From an uncultured Allosphingosinicella sp. (GTDB taxonomy: Bacteria > Pseudomonadota > Alphaproteobacteria > Sphingomonadales > Sphingomonadaceae): DNA of 64,000 nt. The translations under genes and the position numbers were made by a program. Below the pieces are notes generated by a model that did no database searches, was not told the DNA's origin, and was given only the letters and a program-made list of their open reading frames with translations. Below, in pieces: positions 61,215 through 64,000 of this stretch. Location: positions 1 to 64,000 of the forward strand of contig CAKTCN010000004.1 in NCBI GenBank assembly GCA_934539295.1, read 5' to 3'. Every line of letters starts with the position of its first letter. Positions within the stretch are counted from its first letter, which is position 1.

Positions 61215-62365
61215 ACCCGCTCTTCGCTGATCAGCGCGTCTCGATCTTCGAGCATATGTCGGGTCTTGCCCGGGATCATGGAGCCGTGAATCTCGGCCAG
61301 GGCTTTCCTGATTTCGGCTGGCCACATGACGTGGTGGAGAAGGCGGCCGACCTCCTTGGTTCAGCATCCAACCAATATCCGCCCTCGCGCGGCCTGCCAG
61401 AGCTACGCGAAGCGATCGCCGCACATTATGCGGAGCATCAGGCGATCGCCTATTCGCCGGACGAGGTCATCGTCACGTCGGGCGCGACGGAGGCGCTGGC
61501 GGCTGCCATCCTGGCGCTGGTGAGTCCCGGCGACGAGGTCGTCATGTTCGCGCCGCTATACGATGCCTATGTACCGCTGGTGCGCAGGGCAGGCGGCGTG
61601 CCGCGCTTCATCAAGCTCGCGCCGCCCGATTGGAGGATCACGTCCCAGACGGTGGCGGAGGCCATTGGTGAGCGCACGCGCCTCGTCATCCTCAACAATC
61701 CGCATAACCCCACCGCGCGCATGTTCGGGCAAGACGAACTCAGTCTGGTGGCCGACGCGTGCGTGCGCCACGATGTCCTGCTGCTGAGCGACGAAGTTTG
61801 GGAGCATGTCGCATTTGATGGCCGCGCCCACGTGCCTATCGCATCCATGCCGGGGATGCAGGAGCGCACGGTGAAGATCGGTTCGGCGGGCAAGATCTTC
61901 TCGTTGACCGGCTGGAAGGTCGGCTGGTTCTGCGCGGCGCGGCGACTGGCACAGCCGATCACCGCGGCGCATCAATATATCGCCTTCACCACGCCGCCCA
62001 ACCTGCAGGGTGCCGTCGCCTACGGTTTAGGGAAGGACATGAATTATTATCGCGACATGCGATCCGGCTTCGGTGCTTCGCGCGACCGGTTGGAGGCCGG
62101 GCTACGCGAGATCGGCTATGCGCCACTCAAGGCCGAGGGAAGTTACTTTCTGAGCGTGGATCTGACCGCATCCGGGATCAACGCCACCGATGTCGATTTC
62201 AGCGAGCGTGCAGTGCGCGAAGCTGGCGTCGCGGTGATCCCGCTGTCGCCTTTCTACGAAGAGAATGCAGTGACCAACGTCGTTCGCCTCTGCTTCGCCA
62301 AGCGCGAAGAGACGTTGGCGGCAGGCCTGGATGCTCTGCATCAAGCCCGACGCCTGTTTGGCTGA
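61211..62365 (+). CDS. Class I PLP aminotransferase (methionine/kynurenine type)
   Basis: A 384-residue fold-type I enzyme. It has NLGQGFPDFGWP, NQYPPSRGLPELREAIA, ILNNPHNPTAR, LLSDEVWEHV and the PLP lysine in GSAGKIFSLTGWKVGW (Lys 228). The pattern fits the YbdL/kynurenine-aminotransferase group, which uses methionine, glutamine or kynurenine. Coupled to the DUF72 gene. Substrate not certain. Confidence 0.9.
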   Translation: MNPLFADQRVSIFEHMSGLARDHGAVNLGQGFPDFGWPHDVVEKAADLLGSASNQYPPSRGLPELREAIAAHYAEHQAIAYSPDEVIVTSGATEALAAAILALVSPGDEVVMFAPLYDAYVPLVRRAGGVPRFIKLAPPDWRITSQTVAEAIGERTRLVILNNPHNPTARMFGQDELSLVADACVRHDVLLLSDEVWEHVAFDGRAHVPIASMPGMQERTVKIGSAGKIFSLTGWKVGWFCAARRLAQPITAAHQYIAFTTPPNLQGAVAYGLGKDMNYYRDMRSGFGASRDRLEAGLREIGYAPLKAEGSYFLSVDLTASGINATDVDFSERAVREAGVAVIPLSPFYEENAVTNVVRLCFAKREETLAAGLDALHQARRLFG

Positions 62366-62513
62366 CGCACTTGTTTATTTCGCAGGCGAACTAATATCCT
62401 TACCGATCAATCTGTTGCGGTAAGGAGTCGCTTGACGGAAAACCGATGCGGCTGACCTTGGTCATGCTGGTGAAAGCTGGCATGGCTAGGAGGGGCACGG
62501 TAAAGGAGTGCGC

Positions 62514-63779
62514 ATGAAGACGATCAACCGCCTGTCCATCCTGTCCGCCCTGGCAGTGACCCTTGCAACGCCAGCTTACGCACAGCTTCAGGAAGGCGAG
62601 AAGCCGACTGCCGAGCAGATTGCTGCCGGCGAAGCGCCTGCGCAGCGTTTCTCCGAAGCGGAAACGGTATATCGCGGCCTGCAGGGCACGATGGTCCCGC
62701 GCGAATGGACGCCGCAGGCCGGCCGTGATCTCGCCGCCTATATCGACCGTGTCGGGGCAGAAGGCTTCGTGCCTGCCGATTATGCGCCCGAACGCATTCG
62801 CGCCGCACTTGAATCGCGCGACAAGGCGGCTCTCAACTTCGCCGCGACGGACAGTTTCCTTCGGCTCAGTGCCGACCTTGCGCTCGGTGCATTGCCGATC
62901 AGCGTGCGTGACGACTGGCACATGAAGGATCCGGACCTGGAAGGCGCGCAGCAATTCGCGCTGATAGAGCGGATAGGACAGGGCGAGAAGGTGTCGGACG
63001 TTCTCAACTCGCTGCTGCCGACGCACCCGCAATATGCCGAATTGAAGGGCGTGCTGGCCCGGGCCGAGGATGCGAGCACCCGCGAAAAGGCAAGGGTGAA
63101 CCTGGAGCGCTGGCGCTGGCTGCCGCGCGATCTTGGCCCCCGCTACGTGATCGTGAACGTGCCCGCTTATACGGCTGCGTTGGTGGAGAATGGCGGGGTG
63201 GTCGCACGGCATCGTGCGGTGGTGGGTTCGACCCGCACGCCGACGCCGCAGCTGAGCGCGGTAGCGACTGGCGTCATCCTCAATCCCTGGTGGGAAATCC
63301 CGAAGAGCATCGAGCCCGAGGTGCGTGGCAAGAAGGGCTATGTGAAGGTCGCGACGGAAGGCGGCGGTTCGCGTTATCGCCAGCCGCCGGGTCCCGGCAA
63401 CTCGCTCGGCCGCATGAAGGTGGTGATGCCGAACAACTACGCCATCTACCTGCACGACACGCCGTCCAAGGCGCTGTTCTCCAAGCCGGATCGCGCCGCC
63501 AGCCACGGCTGCATCCGAACGCAGGACGCGCTCGGCTTTGCACGGGTGCTGCTCGACAATCCGGAATGGGACAAGGCTGCGATCGACGCGCAGATCGCGT
63601 CGGGCAAGACGGTGCAGGCCAAGGCCACCGTAGCGACTCCGGTCTATATCGCTTATTTCACCGCCGCAGCGGCAAAGAATGATGCCGGTATCGTAACCTA
63701 CAAGGACGTCTATGGACGCGACAAGAAGGTGATCGCGGCCATGAATGCCAAAGCCAAACCGACGCTCGCCTCCCGCTAG
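62514..63779 (+). CDS. L,D-transpeptidase, LdtD/YcbB-like
   Basis: A 421-residue periplasmic enzyme. ATG 62514 has AAAGGAG 5 nt upstream; GTG 62508 is less likely. A signal peptide (to about TPAYA) precedes a helical region and the YkuD domain, with YVIVNVPAYTAALVENG, HRAVVGSTRTPTPQL and the catalytic centre RAASHGCIRTQDA (His and Cys). Nearby LHDTPSKALFSK is typical of LdtD. It makes 3-3 crosslinks in peptidoglycan. Confidence 0.92.
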   Translation: MKTINRLSILSALAVTLATPAYAQLQEGEKPTAEQIAAGEAPAQRFSEAETVYRGLQGTMVPREWTPQAGRDLAAYIDRVGAEGFVPADYAPERIRAALESRDKAALNFAATDSFLRLSADLALGALPISVRDDWHMKDPDLEGAQQFALIERIGQGEKVSDVLNSLLPTHPQYAELKGVLARAEDASTREKARVNLERWRWLPRDLGPRYVIVNVPAYTAALVENGGVVARHRAVVGSTRTPTPQLSAVATGVILNPWWEIPKSIEPEVRGKKGYVKVATEGGGSRYRQPPGPGNSLGRMKVVMPNNYAIYLHDTPSKALFSKPDRAASHGCIRTQDALGFARVLLDNPEWDKAAIDAQIASGKTVQAKATVATPVYIAYFTAAAAKNDAGIVTYKDVYGRDKKVIAAMNAKAKPTLASR

Positions 63780-63884
63780 GACGGTCGATGGCGCGGCTGG
63801 CACCCGACAATCGGGGAACAGTCGCGCCATTGCCGGGTTTCCTGTGCCCTGACGTACCCAACGGGTCCAAGACACGGGATTGAC

Positions 63885-64000
63885 ATGGATTTGCAGACTC
63901 TTCAGCCGCGGGACTTCAGCAACCCGGCGATCCTTCTTTCGGGCAGCGTGGACGGCAACATGTATGCCGAGTTTCGCCGCCAGCTCCAGAACGCGCCCGA
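63885..64000 (+). CDS. ClpP-like protease, N-terminus only
   Basis: ATG 63885 and 38 further codons before the window ends. The stretch PAILLSGSVDGNMYAEFRRQL resembles the first beta-alpha unit of ClpP-type S14 peptidases. Too short for certainty. Confidence 0.45.
   Translation, partial: MDLQTLQPRDFSNPAILLSGSVDGNMYAEFRRQLQNAP

Noticed and set aside
1..64000. CRISPR arrays, prophage or transposon genes, tRNA genes
   Set aside because: I looked for regularly spaced repeats, integrase or transposase motifs and tRNA-like cloverleaf ends and saw none I could support.

Overview
The window is a GC-rich chromosomal segment from an alphaproteobacterium, most likely a sphingomonad (Sphingomonas or a near relative). 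The grounds are a C4-pathway 5-aminolevulinate synthase (HemA), the rpsT-dnaA and mutM/ubiE/ubiB/coaBC/dut blocks, the secB / Tim44 / mltA / smr neighbourhood, a tamA-tamB pair, and several dispersed palindromic repeats of a kind I associate with sphingomonads. I see no tRNA, rRNA, CRISPR array, transposase or prophage gene. Almost all of it is core genome.

Layout. 1-2.8 kb: the tail of an OmpA-type protein, a PhyH-type oxygenase and a secreted TPR-like protein. 2.8-7.6 kb (minus strand): a type I secretion cassette (ABC transporter and HlyD-type adaptor) preceded by two low-complexity acidic or Ala/Pro-rich proteins that are good candidates for its cargo, with an EcfG-like promoter in front. 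7.7-14 kb: tamB and tamA. 14.5-21.4 kb: rpsD, a PchB-like chorismate mutase, trmJ, a GIY-YIG protein, nrdR, glyA, rpiB, hemA and murI. 21.7-28.2 kb (plus): plsY, dprA, topA, an FKBP, a small membrane protein and a TonB-like protein. 28.3-35.1 kb (minus): an M28 peptidase, then the operon ubiE-ubiB-coaC-coaB-doxX-dut-moeB. 35.2-39.1 kb (plus): mutM, rpsT, dnaA and a TauE/SafE permease. 39.2-44 kb (minus): a DUF4304-like protein, a DUF4136 lipoprotein, trpS, murJ and secB. 44.2-46.8 kb (plus): Tim44-like gene, mltA, smr. 47-53.1 kb: dapE, cupin, GST, then rpmH-rnpA-yidD-yidC-engB and a small membrane protein. 53.4-64 kb: comM, a small repeat-rich island with two orphan proteins, a HAD hydrolase, a DSF-synthase (RpfF) gene convergent with a membrane GGDEF-EAL gene, a 59-residue protein, DUF72, an aminotransferase, an L,D-transpeptidase and the start of a ClpP-like protease cut by the window edge.

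Functional themes are cell envelope construction (TamAB, YidC, SecB, MurJ, MurI, PlsY, MltA, L,D-transpeptidase, type I secretion), replication and repair (DnaA, TopA, MutM, DprA, ComM), and ubiquinone, coenzyme A, haem and one-carbon metabolism.

The items most worth a second look are: (1) rnpA has no ordinary start codon after rpmH, and its frame is open from an ATG 7 nt upstream of the rpmH start, so rnpA may contain the whole of rpmH, as described for Thermus; (2) rpfF beside a membrane-anchored GGDEF-EAL protein in the same convergent geometry as Burkholderia rpfF/rpfR; (3) the type I secretion cassette with hendecad-repeat and Ser/Asp-rich candidate cargos; (4) CoaBC split into two ATGA-coupled genes; (5) dispersed palindromes that have become the C-terminal codons of nrdR and a GIY-YIG gene.
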